Shown here: piece by piece, positions 8,816 to 17,478 of the stretch
Numbering within the stretch: position 1 is the first letter of the stretch
Layout: each line of letters starts with the position of its first letter
Assembly (NCBI GenBank): GCA_030685065.1
Contig: JAUXQH010000136.1
Coordinates: 62,001-126,000 of the forward strand
DNA: 64,000 bases
DNA from: Pseudomonadota bacterium
GTDB taxonomy: Bacteria; Myxococcota_A; UBA796; SXON01
Direction: 5' to 3'
Translations under genes and position numbers: made by a program
Notes under the pieces: model-generated
What the model saw: only the letters and a program-made list of their open reading frames with translations
Told to the model about the DNA's origin: nothing
The model's database searches: none

Positions 8816-9136
8816 TCACGGCGTCGGCGGGGCCTCGGGGGCCGGCGGAGCCTCTTCCGCGCCCGGGATCGTGAAGCTGGGCATCTCGTCGTCCCCGCCT
8901 TCGACCGCGGGCTTGACGGGCTCGACATCCGTGAGCGCGCTCGCGGCGACCCACCCGAAGTCGGTGCCCTTGCGTACGCGCACCTTCTCGCCGTCGCGCA
9001 CCAACACCTCGATCCGATCGGCCTCGGTCAAGGTCACGGAGACGGTGGTGACATCGGGCCAGCGCACCCCCTCGACCGGCGCGAGCGCCCACAGATCTTC
9101 GGCAAACGCGTGAGAACAGAGGAGCAGCAAGAACAT
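8816..9136 (-). CDS. Secreted SH3b-like protein
   Basis: A 106-residue protein from ATG 9136. A short signal peptide without a charged residue (MFLLLLCSHAFA) precedes a domain with SH3b-like features: VTTVSVTLTEADRIEVLVRD, then KVRVRKGTDFGWVAAS, which resembles the motif used for binding or positioning near the wall. The C-terminus is rich in Glu, Ala and Pro. The start region overlaps the likely start of the divergent permease gene by 27 nt, so one of the two starts may be downstream of the one given. Confidence 0.6.
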   Translation of the reverse strand: MFLLLLCSHAFAEDLWALAPVEGVRWPDVTTVSVTLTEADRIEVLVRDGEKVRVRKGTDFGWVAASALTDVEPVKPAVEGGDDEMPSFTIPGAEEAPPAPEAPPTP

Positions 9137-9943
9137 GGCGCACCCAGGCAACAGACGCCGCGCTATATCGCGGCTCGCCCCGCTGCTGCCATTACGCGCC
9201 CCCATCAGACCCTCGCCCGAATCGGACGCTTCGGCCTTTTCAGCGCCGCGGTGCTGCGCCGCGCGCTGACGCCCCCGTGGAACGTGCACGACATCTTCCG
9301 GCACACCTGGCTGGTGGCGACACGCTGCATGGCGCCCGTGGCCGCGGTGACATTCCCGTTCGGCATGGTCATCGGCCTCCAGGGCCTGCAGATCTTCGAC
9401 CTGTTCGGCGCCCAGCGCATGCTCCCCTCCCTCATCAGCGTGGCCGTGCTGCGGGAGCTCTCGCCCATGCTCGCGAGCGTGCTCGTGGCCGCGCAGGGCG
9501 GGAGCGCCTTCGCGGCCGAGCTCGGCGCGATGCGGATCAAGGAGGAGCTCGATGCCACCGAGGTCATGGCGGTGGACAGCCTGCGGTGGCACGTGGTGCC
9601 GCGGGTGCTCGCGTTGGTCATCGCGTGCCCGATCCTGAACGTGCTGGGGACGGTCGCGGGGCTGCTCGGGGGGTTCGTCATGGCGGTGGCCATCCAGGGC
9701 GAGCCCGCGGGCGTCTTCATCGCGAACCTCTGGGCGTTCACCGTGCCGTTCGACCTGGTGGCCGGCGTCATCAAGACCGTCGTGTTCGGCCTGCTCATCG
9801 GCCTCGTCGCCTGCTACCACGGCTTCAATGTCACGGGCGGCGCGGCCGGGGTCGGCAAGGGAGTGAACGACACCGTGGTGCACGCGGTGCTGCTGTTCTT
9901 CGGGGCCAACTACCTGCTCACCAGCGCGATGTTCGCGCTGTGA
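9110..9943 (+). CDS. mlaE: MlaE-type lipid ABC transporter permease (first copy)
   Basis: 277 residues from GTG 9110; no better start is visible before the conserved region. It has the MlaE/YrbE layout: an N-terminal amphipathic stretch (LARIGRFGLFSAAVL), then about five membrane segments with the family signatures LISVAVLRELSPMLASVLVA, GGSAFAAELGAMRIKEELDA and VACYHGFNVTGGAAGVGKG. The complex moves phospholipids or related lipids between the membranes through the MCE protein encoded at 11546. A second, different permease gene follows after 38 nt. It starts the transporter operon. Confidence 0.92.
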   Translation: MRTEEQQEHGAPRQQTPRYIAARPAAAITRPHQTLARIGRFGLFSAAVLRRALTPPWNVHDIFRHTWLVATRCMAPVAAVTFPFGMVIGLQGLQIFDLFGAQRMLPSLISVAVLRELSPMLASVLVAAQGGSAFAAELGAMRIKEELDATEVMAVDSLRWHVVPRVLALVIACPILNVLGTVAGLLGGFVMAVAIQGEPAGVFIANLWAFTVPFDLVAGVIKTVVFGLLIGLVACYHGFNVTGGAAGVGKGVNDTVVHAVLLFFGANYLLTSAMFAL

Positions 9944-9968
9944 AGATCGCACTTTGAAGATCGCACTG
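9941..9968. repeat. 14-bp tandem duplication spanning the mlaE stop
   Basis: TGAAGATCGCACTT (9941-9954) is followed by TGAAGATCGCACTG (9955-9968). The first base triplet is the stop codon of the first permease gene, so each copy begins with TGA. The ribosome-binding sequence of the second permease gene follows directly. Confidence 0.9.
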
Positions 9969-9981
9969 TGAGGAGCCCCCG

Positions 9982-10716
9982 ATGAGCTGGCTCGCCGCGA
10001 TCGGCCGCTTCGGCGCCTTCTGCTTCGCCTTCGGCGCGGCGAACCTCCGCCTCCCGCCCCCCGGCCGTACGATGGAGGAGGCCTACCGCATCGGCGTGCA
10101 GAGCCTGCCCGTGCTGCTCACCATCAGCGTTTTCGTGGGAACCAACCTATCGTTACAGGGCTACAACGCGTTCACGCCCCTCGGCGGCCAACGCCTCGTG
10201 GGCATGTTCGTGGCGCTCGCGGGCGTGCGAGAGCTCGCGCCGATCATCGCCGCGGCGATGGTGGCAGCCAAGGCCGGCACCGAGATGGCGAGCCAGATCG
10301 CCGTGATGCGCACCCGCGATCAGATCGACGCGCTCGAGGTGATGGCGGTCAACCCCCTGTGGTGGCTCGTCACGCCGAGACTCCTCGCGATCGTGCTCGT
10401 GATGCCGGCGCTCACGGTGATCGCGATCTTCACGACCATCGCCGCGAGTTGGCTGGTGGCAACCGCTCAGCTGGGCCTCAACGGCACCGAATTCCTCGAC
10501 CTGGTGCGGACGTCGATCGACGCCCGGGATCTGATCGCCTGCGAGATCAAGGGCATGCTCTTCGGCGTCGTGATCTGCCTGGTGAGCTGCTACTGCGGGT
10601 TCACGAGCGGGAAGGGCCCGGAGGGGGTCGGCCAGGCCACCAACGCGGCGGTCGTCATCTCCAGCGTCACGTGTGTCAGCCTCAACTTCCTCATCTCCCA
10701 GGTGCTCTATGGGTGA
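9982..10716 (+). CDS. mlaE: MlaE-type lipid ABC transporter permease (second copy)
   Basis: 244 residues from ATG 9982, with GGAG upstream. It shares the MlaE pattern with the previous gene but differs in sequence: GVRELAPIIAAAMVAAKAGT, EMASQIAVMRTRDQIDALEV and VSCYCGFTSGKGPEGVGQAT. The characterised E. coli complex uses two identical MlaE subunits. Two adjacent genes suggest a heterodimeric permease, or two permeases sharing one ATPase. The ATPase gene starts three bases after its stop. Confidence 0.92.
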   Translation: MSWLAAIGRFGAFCFAFGAANLRLPPPGRTMEEAYRIGVQSLPVLLTISVFVGTNLSLQGYNAFTPLGGQRLVGMFVALAGVRELAPIIAAAMVAAKAGTEMASQIAVMRTRDQIDALEVMAVNPLWWLVTPRLLAIVLVMPALTVIAIFTTIAASWLVATAQLGLNGTEFLDLVRTSIDARDLIACEIKGMLFGVVICLVSCYCGFTSGKGPEGVGQATNAAVVISSVTCVSLNFLISQVLYG

Positions 10717-10719
10717 GCC

Positions 10720-11520
10720 GTGATCGACGAGAACGCCCCGCCCATCGAGCTGCGCTCCGTGTCCAAACGGTTCGGCAGCCTCGTGGTGCTCGACAACGTG
10801 AGCCTCACGATGCCCCGGGGGCAGACCACCGCGGTCATCGGCCCCTCCGGCACCGGCAAGAGCGTGCTCCTCAAGCACATCGTGGGCCTCCTGCGCCCCG
10901 ATGCGGGGGAGGTGCGCGTGTTCGGCGTGGACATGGCGACCGCCTCGGAGAAGCTGGTGTACCAGGTGCGCAAGCGGCTCGGCATGTTGTTTCAGGACGG
11001 CGCCCTGTTCGATTCGTTGTCCACGGGTGACAACATCGCCTTTCCGCTCGCCCGTCATCGGCCGGATCTGAGCGCCAAGAAGCGCCGCGAGCGGGTGGAG
11101 GAGGTCTTGGAGCTGGTGGAGCTGCCCAACCTCTACGATCGGCCCACCAGCGCGCTCTCGGGCGGCCAACGGAAGCGGGTGGGGCTCGCGCGGGCGATCG
11201 TGACCGAGCCCGAGGTGGTGTTGTTCGACGAGCCCAATTCGGGCCTCGACCCCATCACGAGCGACGCCATCGATCAGCTCATCGTGAGCATGAAGCAGCG
11301 GCTGCACATCACGTTCGTCGTCATCTCCCACGACATCGTCGGGACGCTGAACGTCGCGGATCGAATCTGCATGTTGTACGGGGGGAAGGTGGTCGCCAGC
11401 GGCACCACCGCCGAGGTCACCCACTCGGACAACGTGATGGTGCGTCGCTTCTTGAGCCGCAATCTCGTGCTCCCGGAACCGGGGGATCCGGCGATGGCGA
11501 CCCTCCCCCACATCGGATAG
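10720..11520 (+). CDS. mlaF: MlaF-type ABC transporter ATP-binding protein
   Basis: 266 residues from GTG 10720. It carries Walker A GPSGTGKS near residue 45, the Q-loop region MLFQDGALFDSL, the ABC signature LSGGQRKRVGLARAI and Walker B VVLFDEPNSGLDP, with the H-loop in VISHD. DEPNSGLDP and the GALFDSL segment are typical of MlaF/Ttg2A proteins. It powers lipid movement by the two MlaE permeases encoded just upstream. Its C-terminal tail (RFLSRNLVLPEPGDPAM) is short, as in MlaF. Confidence 0.94.
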   Translation: MIDENAPPIELRSVSKRFGSLVVLDNVSLTMPRGQTTAVIGPSGTGKSVLLKHIVGLLRPDAGEVRVFGVDMATASEKLVYQVRKRLGMLFQDGALFDSLSTGDNIAFPLARHRPDLSAKKRRERVEEVLELVELPNLYDRPTSALSGGQRKRVGLARAIVTEPEVVLFDEPNSGLDPITSDAIDQLIVSMKQRLHITFVVISHDIVGTLNVADRICMLYGGKVVASGTTAEVTHSDNVMVRRFLSRNLVLPEPGDPAMATLPHIG

Positions 11521-11545
11521 CCGGGGCGTTCATGGCAGTTTCACG

Positions 11546-12460
11546 ATGACCATGCCGGGTCGGTACGAAGCGGGGGTCGGCTGCCTGGTGGTCGTAGCGG
11601 CCGGCCTCTTGGCGTTCATGGCGCTCCAGGTGGGCGCGATCCGCGGCTTGGGTGAGCACATCGACGTCGTGGCGGTGCTGGACAGCGCGGCGGGGCTCTC
11701 CACCGGCGCGGTGGTCAGCATCGCCGGGGTGTCCGTGGGCCGGGTGTCCCACCTCGAGGTCGACTTCGACAAGGCGCGCGTCCGGCTCTCGTTGGACGCC
11801 GATGCCCAGGTCCGGAACGACGCGACGCTCGTCATGCGCGCGCGTTCGGTGCTCGGAGAGAAGTACCTCGAGATCGTGCCGAACAGCCGCGACGCGCCGC
11901 TCCTCGCGGACAATGACGTCATCACGAACACCAAGGGCGCGGTCGAGATCGACCAGCTCGTCACCCGGATGGCCCCCCTGGTGGAGGCCCTCGATCCCGA
12001 GGCGCTGCGCATGGTGGGAGAGTCCCTCTCCCGGGCGCTGGCCGAGGATCCGGATCGCCCTGCCCGGATGTTGGCCGACGCGGAGCGCGCCCTCGAGAAC
12101 GCCGCGAACGCCAGCGAGGCGCTGCCGGGGCTCGTCGGCGACGCTCGCGCCACGCTCGCCTCGGTGAAGAAGACGAGCGACGCAGCCCGCCCCGTGATCG
12201 TGAAGGCGGAGGGTGCGGTCAGCCGCCTCGACGCGCTCGTCGCGAGCGTGCCGCCCGAGGAGCTCCCCGCGCTCGTGGCGGACCTCCGCGGCGCGGTGAA
12301 GGAGGGGCGCGCGGTGATCACGCGGCTCGACGGCTCGTCGGTGGACGTGGCGGAGATCCTCGCCAAGCTCAACAACATCACGGCGGACGAGCTGTCCTAC
12401 TGGGCCCGCGAGGAGGGCGTGTTGATCCGCCTGATCCCGAAGACGAAAGCGAAGAAGTGA
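11546..12460 (+). CDS. mlaD: MlaD/MCE-domain lipid-binding protein
   Basis: 304 residues from ATG 11546. One N-terminal membrane helix (VGCLVVVAAGLLAFMALQVG) is followed by a single MCE domain: VVAVLDSAAGLSTGAVVSIAGVSVGRV, then VRNDATLVMRARSVLGEKYL. The C-terminal half is alpha-helical (residues ~140-280) and would form the long helical needle seen in larger MCE proteins. It sits in the inner membrane and receives or delivers lipid for the MlaE/MlaF pump encoded upstream. No MlaB, MlaC or MlaA gene is next to it, so those parts must be elsewhere or absent. Confidence 0.9.
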   Translation: MTMPGRYEAGVGCLVVVAAGLLAFMALQVGAIRGLGEHIDVVAVLDSAAGLSTGAVVSIAGVSVGRVSHLEVDFDKARVRLSLDADAQVRNDATLVMRARSVLGEKYLEIVPNSRDAPLLADNDVITNTKGAVEIDQLVTRMAPLVEALDPEALRMVGESLSRALAEDPDRPARMLADAERALENAANASEALPGLVGDARATLASVKKTSDAARPVIVKAEGAVSRLDALVASVPPEELPALVADLRGAVKEGRAVITRLDGSSVDVAEILAKLNNITADELSYWAREEGVLIRLIPKTKAKK

Positions 12461-12511
12461 GGGCGCTGGCGGAGCTCGTCCCGCCTCCCCGCCCCTGCCC
12501 TTCCTGCCGCC

Positions 12512-12952
12512 CTACTCGTCCTTCCGACCCTTCTCGGCCGGGGCGCGATCCTCGCGCGGCACCTTGTCGGCCTCGGCGAGCTTGCGCAGGTTCACGCTCG
12601 CATGCAGCTCGAGCGAATAGTTGGTCATGAGGTTGTGGAGGTCATCCTTGAGGCCGAGCTCCTCGAGGTAGTTGCGCACCTCGCGCGCCACCGCGCGGAC
12701 CACCTCGGTCTTGGCCTTGTCGCCCCCCTCGAGCACGGCGCCGAAGACCTCCTTCGCGTCACCGAGGATGGTGCGGCCCTCGCGGTCCCCCCCCTCGTTC
12801 TCGCCCATGATCCGCCGCCCGAGGCGCCGAAAGCGGCCGCCGCGGTCGGGGCTGGGCCGATCGGGGCTCGGACGATCCGACGTGGAGCGCTCTCCCGCCT
12901 TGTCGGCTCCGGCGCGATCATCGGCGTCTTCGGGGGGTTCACGTTCGGCCAC
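12512..12952 (-). CDS. Hypothetical protein, charged
   Basis: About 146 residues from GTG 12952, chosen because AGGAG lies six bases upstream; a TTG at 12976 would add eight residues. The N-terminal ~45 residues are low complexity with an SPDRP repeat. The remainder is helical and charged (RTILGDAKEVFGAVLEGGD, AREVRNYLEELGLKDDLHNL), ending in a Lys/Glu tail. No family is recognised. It lies downstream of the TPR and apaG genes on the same strand and could be their last operon member. Confidence 0.65.
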   Translation of the reverse strand: MAEREPPEDADDRAGADKAGERSTSDRPSPDRPSPDRGGRFRRLGRRIMGENEGGDREGRTILGDAKEVFGAVLEGGDKAKTEVVRAVAREVRNYLEELGLKDDLHNLMTNYSLELHASVNLRKLAEADKVPREDRAPAEKGRKDE

Positions 12953-13004
12953 GGCGCTCTCCTGCCCGGTCGTCAACCGGCCTGCTTCTCAACCACCGTG
13001 CCGC

Positions 13005-13376
13005 TCAGGCACCCTGTGTGTAACGACGGAGGAAGACCTCCATCTCCTTGCCCGACTGGTAGTCCCCCGTGCGGTCGGCCACGATCACGCCGCGCTCGAA
13101 CACCGCGCGGGCGGCGTCCGTGTCGCCTTCGGCCACGAGCGCGCGGCCGAGCCCGCGGTACGCTGCGGTGTAGTCGGGGTCCGCCGTGATCACCTGCTCG
13201 AAGTGCGGGATCGCCTGCAGGTGCCGACCCGCCTTGGCGAGCTCGGTGGCGAGCATGAACCGGGCGGTGTGATCGTCGGGATCGTCCGCGACGATCTCCT
13301 CGAGCCCCTCGATGCGCTCGAGGAGCGCCGGATCGAGTGGTGCAGGATCGAGTGGATCGGCGCTCACGCCGTGCAC
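13005..13376 (-). CDS. Small TPR-repeat protein
   Basis: 123 residues from GTG 13376 (a GTG at 13367 is an alternative). Three helical-hairpin repeats are visible: DDHTARFMLATELAKAGRHL, QAIPHFEQVITADPDYTAAYR and GLGRALVAEGDTDAARAVFE, the TPR pattern of small residues at fixed spacing. TPR folds bind peptides or proteins. The N-terminus carries a duplicated LDPA motif caused by a 15-bp tandem duplication at 13330-13359. It follows apaG with a gap of seven bases. Confidence 0.82.
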   Translation of the reverse strand: MHGVSADPLDPAPLDPALLERIEGLEEIVADDPDDHTARFMLATELAKAGRHLQAIPHFEQVITADPDYTAAYRGLGRALVAEGDTDAARAVFERGVIVADRTGDYQSGKEMEVFLRRYTQGA

Positions 13377-13383
13377 GCGGCCA

Positions 13384-13767
13384 TCAATTGACCGTGTACG
13401 GCTCGGCGAGCGTGAACGGCGCGATCTCCGCGTCGAAGCGCTCGCCCTTCTGCGTCACCATCTGGTAGGCGCCGTGCATCGTCCCCATGGGCGTCGGAAG
13501 CGGGCAACCGCTCGTGTAGTCGAAGCTCTGCCCCGGCTTGAGGACCGGCTGCTCCCCGACGACCCCGGGCCCACGCACTTCTTCGACGCGTCCGGTCGCG
13601 TCGGTGATGATCCAATGCCGGCTCACGAGCTGCACCGTGTCGGCGCCGTCGTTCAGGATCCGCACGTGGTACGCGAACATCCAGAGGCCGCTCCGCGGAT
13701 CGGATTGGTGCTCCAGGTAGTCGGGACGAACCTCGACGCGAATGCCCCGCGTCGTCGCTTCGGACAT
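13384..13767 (-). CDS. apaG: ApaG/CorD family protein
   Basis: 127 residues from ATG 13767 with GGAGGG upstream, the usual ApaG length. The single fibronectin-like domain is recognised from FAYHVRILNDGADTVQLVSRHW, the WIITDATGRVEEVRGPGVVG segment, PVLKPGQSFDYTSGCPL and GTMHGAYQMV. ApaG is linked to cobalt/magnesium tolerance and to diadenosine-tetraphosphate hydrolysis operons in enterobacteria; its molecular action is still unsettled. Here it leads a small minus-strand unit with the TPR and hypothetical genes. Confidence 0.95.
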   Translation of the reverse strand: MSEATTRGIRVEVRPDYLEHQSDPRSGLWMFAYHVRILNDGADTVQLVSRHWIITDATGRVEEVRGPGVVGEQPVLKPGQSFDYTSGCPLPTPMGTMHGAYQMVTQKGERFDAEIAPFTLAEPYTVN

Positions 13768-13962
13768 CGTGTTCCCTCCGTGGCCCGCATAACCCGGGAG
13801 CGCGCCGGAGGTCGCCCGTCGGCGCGACCGCGCGAGCCCGCCGCGCTCACCCTCCGGACGGCCTGCGGCAAGAGGCTCTTTGGGCGCCCCACCCCCGAGT
13901 TCTTGTTAGCTTGCCGCCCCCACGCAGGGCCCGCCGCCCCTCCCCGTGGATTGGAGCCGACC

Positions 13963-15057
13963 TTGTCCGCGTCCGCCCCCGCCGTACCCCATCTGACCGC
14001 CCCCTTGGCCACCGCGCCCCTGGCGACCATGCCGCTGCCGCCCCCCCTCCCGCCGCGGTCGTCGCTCCCGGCGATCACGCGGGACAGCCTGCTCGCCCTC
14101 TACCGGAAGATGGTGCTCATCCGCCGGGTCGAGGAGCTCGCGGCGAAGGCGTACACCCAGCGCAAGATCTTCGGGTTCTGCCACCTCTACATCGGGCAGG
14201 AGTCGGTGGCGGTCGGCGCCGCTGCCGCATGCCAGAAGAATGACCGTTGGATCGCGGCGTATCGCGAGCACGGCCAGGCGATGGCGAAGGGCGTGAGCCC
14301 GCGCGCCGTCATGGCGGAGCTGTACGGCAAGGCCACGGGCTGCACCAAGGGCCTGGGCGGCTCGATGCACCTGTTCGACTCCTCGGTGCACTTCATGGGC
14401 GGGTACGGCATCGTCGGCGGGCACATCCCGCTCGCGGCGGGCGTGGCCTGGGCCGTCAAGCAACAGAAAACAGGCGACGTGGTGGTCTGCTTCTTCGGGG
14501 ACGGCTCGGCCCACCAGGGCGCTTTCTTCGAGGCCCTCTGCCTCGCGCAGCTCTACAAGCTGCCCGTCGTCTTCCTCTGCGAGAACAACTACTACGCGAT
14601 GGGGACCTCCATCGACCGCCAGTCGGCGCTCATCGACATGAGCCTGCGCGGGCTGGGCGTCGGCATGGTGCGCGAGCAGTTCGACGGCTTCGATGTCGAG
14701 CACGTGCGTGACCGCGTCGGCGCCGCGGTCGAATACGCGCGATCCGGCCAGGGCCCCGTCATCCTCGAGGCGATCACCTACCGGTTCCGCGGCCACTCGA
14801 TGTCGGACCCCGCCAAGTACCGCAAGGCGGGCGAGCTCGAGGAGAAGAAGAAGTCCGATCCCATCGCGATCACCGAGCAGCGCCTCAAGGGCGACTACGG
14901 CGTGACCGACGCGGAGCTCGAGGCCATCCGCGCCTCGTGTGACGAGGAGGCGGAGGACGCGGCGAAGTTCGCTGAGGACAGCCCCTGGCCCGACCCCGCG
15001 AACCTGTACGACTACACGTACGCTCCGTCCGCAGCTTCCACCGAAGGGGACCGCTAG
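13963..15057 (+). CDS. pdhA: Pyruvate dehydrogenase E1 component, alpha subunit
   Basis: About 364 residues. A TTG at 13963 has GGAG six bases upstream and is taken as the start; ATG 14029 is the alternative and would remove a Pro/Ala-rich leader. The thiamine-pyrophosphate motif is GDGSAHQGAFFEALCLAQLY with CENN at the end; the phosphorylation-loop region reads YRFRGHSMSDPAKYR, and GSMHLFD lies near the substrate channel. With the beta subunit it decarboxylates pyruvate and passes the acetyl group to E2. The E1 beta gene begins at the next base. Confidence 0.95.
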   Translation: MSASAPAVPHLTAPLATAPLATMPLPPPLPPRSSLPAITRDSLLALYRKMVLIRRVEELAAKAYTQRKIFGFCHLYIGQESVAVGAAAACQKNDRWIAAYREHGQAMAKGVSPRAVMAELYGKATGCTKGLGGSMHLFDSSVHFMGGYGIVGGHIPLAAGVAWAVKQQKTGDVVVCFFGDGSAHQGAFFEALCLAQLYKLPVVFLCENNYYAMGTSIDRQSALIDMSLRGLGVGMVREQFDGFDVEHVRDRVGAAVEYARSGQGPVILEAITYRFRGHSMSDPAKYRKAGELEEKKKSDPIAITEQRLKGDYGVTDAELEAIRASCDEEAEDAAKFAEDSPWPDPANLYDYTYAPSAASTEGDR

Positions 15058-16053
15058 ATGCCGGTGATGCAGATGCGCGAGGCGCTCCGCCGCGCGATGA
15101 GCGAGGAGATGCGCCGCGATCCGAACATCTTCCTCATGGGGGAAGAGGTCGCCTATTACGACGGCGCCTACAAGGTCAGCCAGGGCATGCTCGAGGAGTT
15201 CGGGCCCGAGCGCGTGGTGGACACGCCGATCAGCGAGAACGGTTTTGCCGGGCTCGGCATCGGCGCGGCGATGGCGGGCATGCGCCCGATCATCGAGTTC
15301 ATGACGTTCAACTTCAGCCTCGTCGCCTACGACCAGGTCGTCAACAACGCCGCCCGCATCTACCAGATGAGCGCGGGCCAGTACAAGGTGCCCATCGTGT
15401 TCCGCGGCCCCAACGGCGCCGCCGAGAACCTGGCCTCCCAGCACAGCACCTCGGTCGAGTCGATCTACGCCCACTTCCCCGGCCTCAAGGTGGTGTCCGT
15501 CGCCACGCCGTATGACGCCTACGGGCTCCTCAAGAGCGCCATCCGCGACGACAACCCCGTGATCTTCCTCGAGAGCGAGATGATGTACGGGCTCAAGGGC
15601 GAGGTCCCGGCGGAGGAGTTCACGATCCCGCTCGGCAAGGCCGACCTGAAGCGGGACGGCACCGACGTCACCCTCGTGACCTGGGGCAAGCAGGTCCAGA
15701 CCTGCCTCGCCGCCGCGGAGACGTTGGAGAAGGAGGGCATCTCGGCCCAGGTGCTCGACCTGCGCTCGATCCGCCCGCTCGACCACGAGATGTTGTTCGC
15801 CTGCGTCTCGAAGACCCACCGGGCCGTGATCGTGCAGGAAGGCTTCACCTTCGCCGGCATGGCCGCCGAGCTGGTGACCCGCATCCAGGAGAGCTGCTTC
15901 GAGCTGCTCGACGCGCCCGTGCGGCGCGTGACCAACCGCGACGTGCCGATGCCGTACGCGCCCAACCTGGAGAAGCTGGTGGTCATTACTCCGGAGCGCG
16001 TGGTCGACGCCGCGCGCGCCACGGTCGGCAAGAAGAACGGGGGGAAGTCCTAG
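15058..16053 (+). CDS. pdhB: Pyruvate dehydrogenase E1 component, beta subunit
   Basis: 331 residues, starting directly after the E1 alpha stop and ending directly before E2. The family pattern is complete: MREALRRAMSEEM, FLMGEEVAYYDGAYKVSQGM, RVVDTPISENGFAGLGIGAA, RGPNGAAENLASQHS and LRSIRPLDHEM. It forms the alpha2-beta2 E1 tetramer with the protein encoded upstream and supplies half of the cofactor site (the conserved ISE). The zero-base spacing on both sides implies tightly coupled synthesis. Confidence 0.96.
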   Translation: MPVMQMREALRRAMSEEMRRDPNIFLMGEEVAYYDGAYKVSQGMLEEFGPERVVDTPISENGFAGLGIGAAMAGMRPIIEFMTFNFSLVAYDQVVNNAARIYQMSAGQYKVPIVFRGPNGAAENLASQHSTSVESIYAHFPGLKVVSVATPYDAYGLLKSAIRDDNPVIFLESEMMYGLKGEVPAEEFTIPLGKADLKRDGTDVTLVTWGKQVQTCLAAAETLEKEGISAQVLDLRSIRPLDHEMLFACVSKTHRAVIVQEGFTFAGMAAELVTRIQESCFELLDAPVRRVTNRDVPMPYAPNLEKLVVITPERVVDAARATVGKKNGGKS

Positions 16054-17478
16054 ATGGCCGAGCTCTTCGTCATGCCGCAGGCCTCCCCCACGATGGTGAC
16101 CGGTGTCATCGCCAAGTGGGTGGCCCCCGAGGGCTCCGATCTCGCCCCCCAGAGCGTCATCGCCCAGGTCGAGACCGACAAGGCCACGATGGACATCGAG
16201 GTCTTCGACAAGGGCGTGATGCTCAAGCATCTCGTCGCCGAGGGCGCCGAGGTGCCCGCGGGCGCCCCGATCGCGATCATCGGCAAGGCCAAGGGAGAGG
16301 ACATCTCCGCGCTCCTGGCCGAGTACGAGAAGTCGAAGGGCGCCGCGCCGGCCAGCGAAGCCGCGCCGACGAAGGCCAGCGAGGCCGCGCCGGCGAAGGC
16401 CAGCGAGGCCGCACCGGCGGCGCAGAAGGTGGTCGCCGCGCCCGAGGCCGCTCCGGCTGCCCCCGCGCCCGCGGCCCCCGCACCTGCCGTCCCTGCTCCC
16501 ACTGCCGCGATGGCCGGTCCCGCGAGCCCGCAGGCCCAGGTCAAGCCCGGCGAGGTGCCGAAGCTCGCCTGGATGGGCCGCGCCATCCCCGACGCGATCA
16601 TGGAGCCCCTCTCCGCCTACGTGCCGCCCGGCGTCGTGGTCCGCGCGAGCCCCCTCGCCAAGGCGATGGCGGCCGACAAGGGCCTCGCGCTCGCGAAGAT
16701 CACGGGCACCGGCACCGGCGGGCGCATCGTCGCCGCGGATGTCGAGGCTGCTGCTACTGCGCCGCAGGCGGCCCCCGCGCCGAGCGCGGCGGCCGGGCGT
16801 CGGGAGGACGTGACCGTTCGCGCCACCCAGATGCGCAAGACCATCGCGCGCCGCCTCACCGATGCCCACCAGTCCGTCCCCGTGTTCTACCTGACCGTCA
16901 CGTTCGACGGCGCGGGGCTCGTCGCGCTCAAGGAGCAGGCGGGCAAGCGCGGGATCAAGGTCAGCTACAACGATCTGGTGCTCAAGGCCGTGGCGCAGGC
17001 GCTGGTGGACGTGCCCGAGTGCAACGCCGCCTGGCAGGGTGACACCATCGTGCGCCGCGGCAGCGTCGATCTCGGCGTGGCCGTGGCCCTCCCGGAGGGG
17101 CTCATCACCCCCGTGATCCGGGACGCCGACAAGAAGAGCGTGCGCCAGATCGGCGCCGAGCTGCGGGAGCTCGCGGCCCGCGCCAAGACGGGCAAGCTCG
17201 CGCCCGAGGAGTACACCGGGGCCAGCTTCTCCGTGTCGAACCTCGGCATGCTCGAGATCGACCAGTTCACGGCGATCCTCAACCCCCCCGAGGCCGGGAT
17301 CCTCGCCGTCGGCGCCCTTCTGCAGGTGCCGGTGGTCGAGAACGGCGCGCTGACGGTGGGCTGGCGGATGAAGGCGACGCTCACGTGTGACCATCGCGTC
17401 ATCGACGGTGCGCTCGGCGCGCGGCTCCTCCAGGCGCTCCGCGGCTACGTCGAGCTGCCCGCGCTGATGGTGATCTGA
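16054..17478 (+). CDS. pdhC: Dihydrolipoamide acetyltransferase (E2) of pyruvate dehydrogenase
   Basis: 474 residues. One lipoyl domain (residues 1-80) carries the lipoylated Lys in ETDKATMDIEVFDKG. An Ala/Pro-rich linker follows that contains three tandem ASEAAP(T/A)K-type units. Next come the peripheral subunit-binding domain (VRASPLAKAMAADKGLALAK) and the catalytic core, with the HxxxDG motif in DHRVIDGALGARLLQ near the C-terminus. It transfers the acetyl group to coenzyme A. Its stop codon shares one base with the start of the E3 gene. Confidence 0.96.
   Translation: MAELFVMPQASPTMVTGVIAKWVAPEGSDLAPQSVIAQVETDKATMDIEVFDKGVMLKHLVAEGAEVPAGAPIAIIGKAKGEDISALLAEYEKSKGAAPASEAAPTKASEAAPAKASEAAPAAQKVVAAPEAAPAAPAPAAPAPAVPAPTAAMAGPASPQAQVKPGEVPKLAWMGRAIPDAIMEPLSAYVPPGVVVRASPLAKAMAADKGLALAKITGTGTGGRIVAADVEAAATAPQAAPAPSAAAGRREDVTVRATQMRKTIARRLTDAHQSVPVFYLTVTFDGAGLVALKEQAGKRGIKVSYNDLVLKAVAQALVDVPECNAAWQGDTIVRRGSVDLGVAVALPEGLITPVIRDADKKSVRQIGAELRELAARAKTGKLAPEEYTGASFSVSNLGMLEIDQFTAILNPPEAGILAVGALLQVPVVENGALTVGWRMKATLTCDHRVIDGALGARLLQALRGYVELPALMVI
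16351..16422. repeat. 24-bp tandem repeat in the E2 linker
   Basis: Three 24-bp units at 16351-16374, 16375-16398 and 16399-16422 encode ASEAAPTK, ASEAAPAK and ASEAAPAA. They lie in the flexible linker between the lipoyl and subunit-binding domains, where length changes are tolerated. Confidence 0.88.

Noticed and set aside
10720-12460. A complete Mla system including MlaB and MlaC
   Set aside because: No STAS-domain or MlaC-like gene follows mlaD; the next genes are on the other strand and unrelated.
13906-17394. A very long open frame opposite the pyruvate dehydrogenase genes
   Set aside because: It is a GC-driven antisense shadow; the plus strand in the same interval encodes three unmistakable enzymes.
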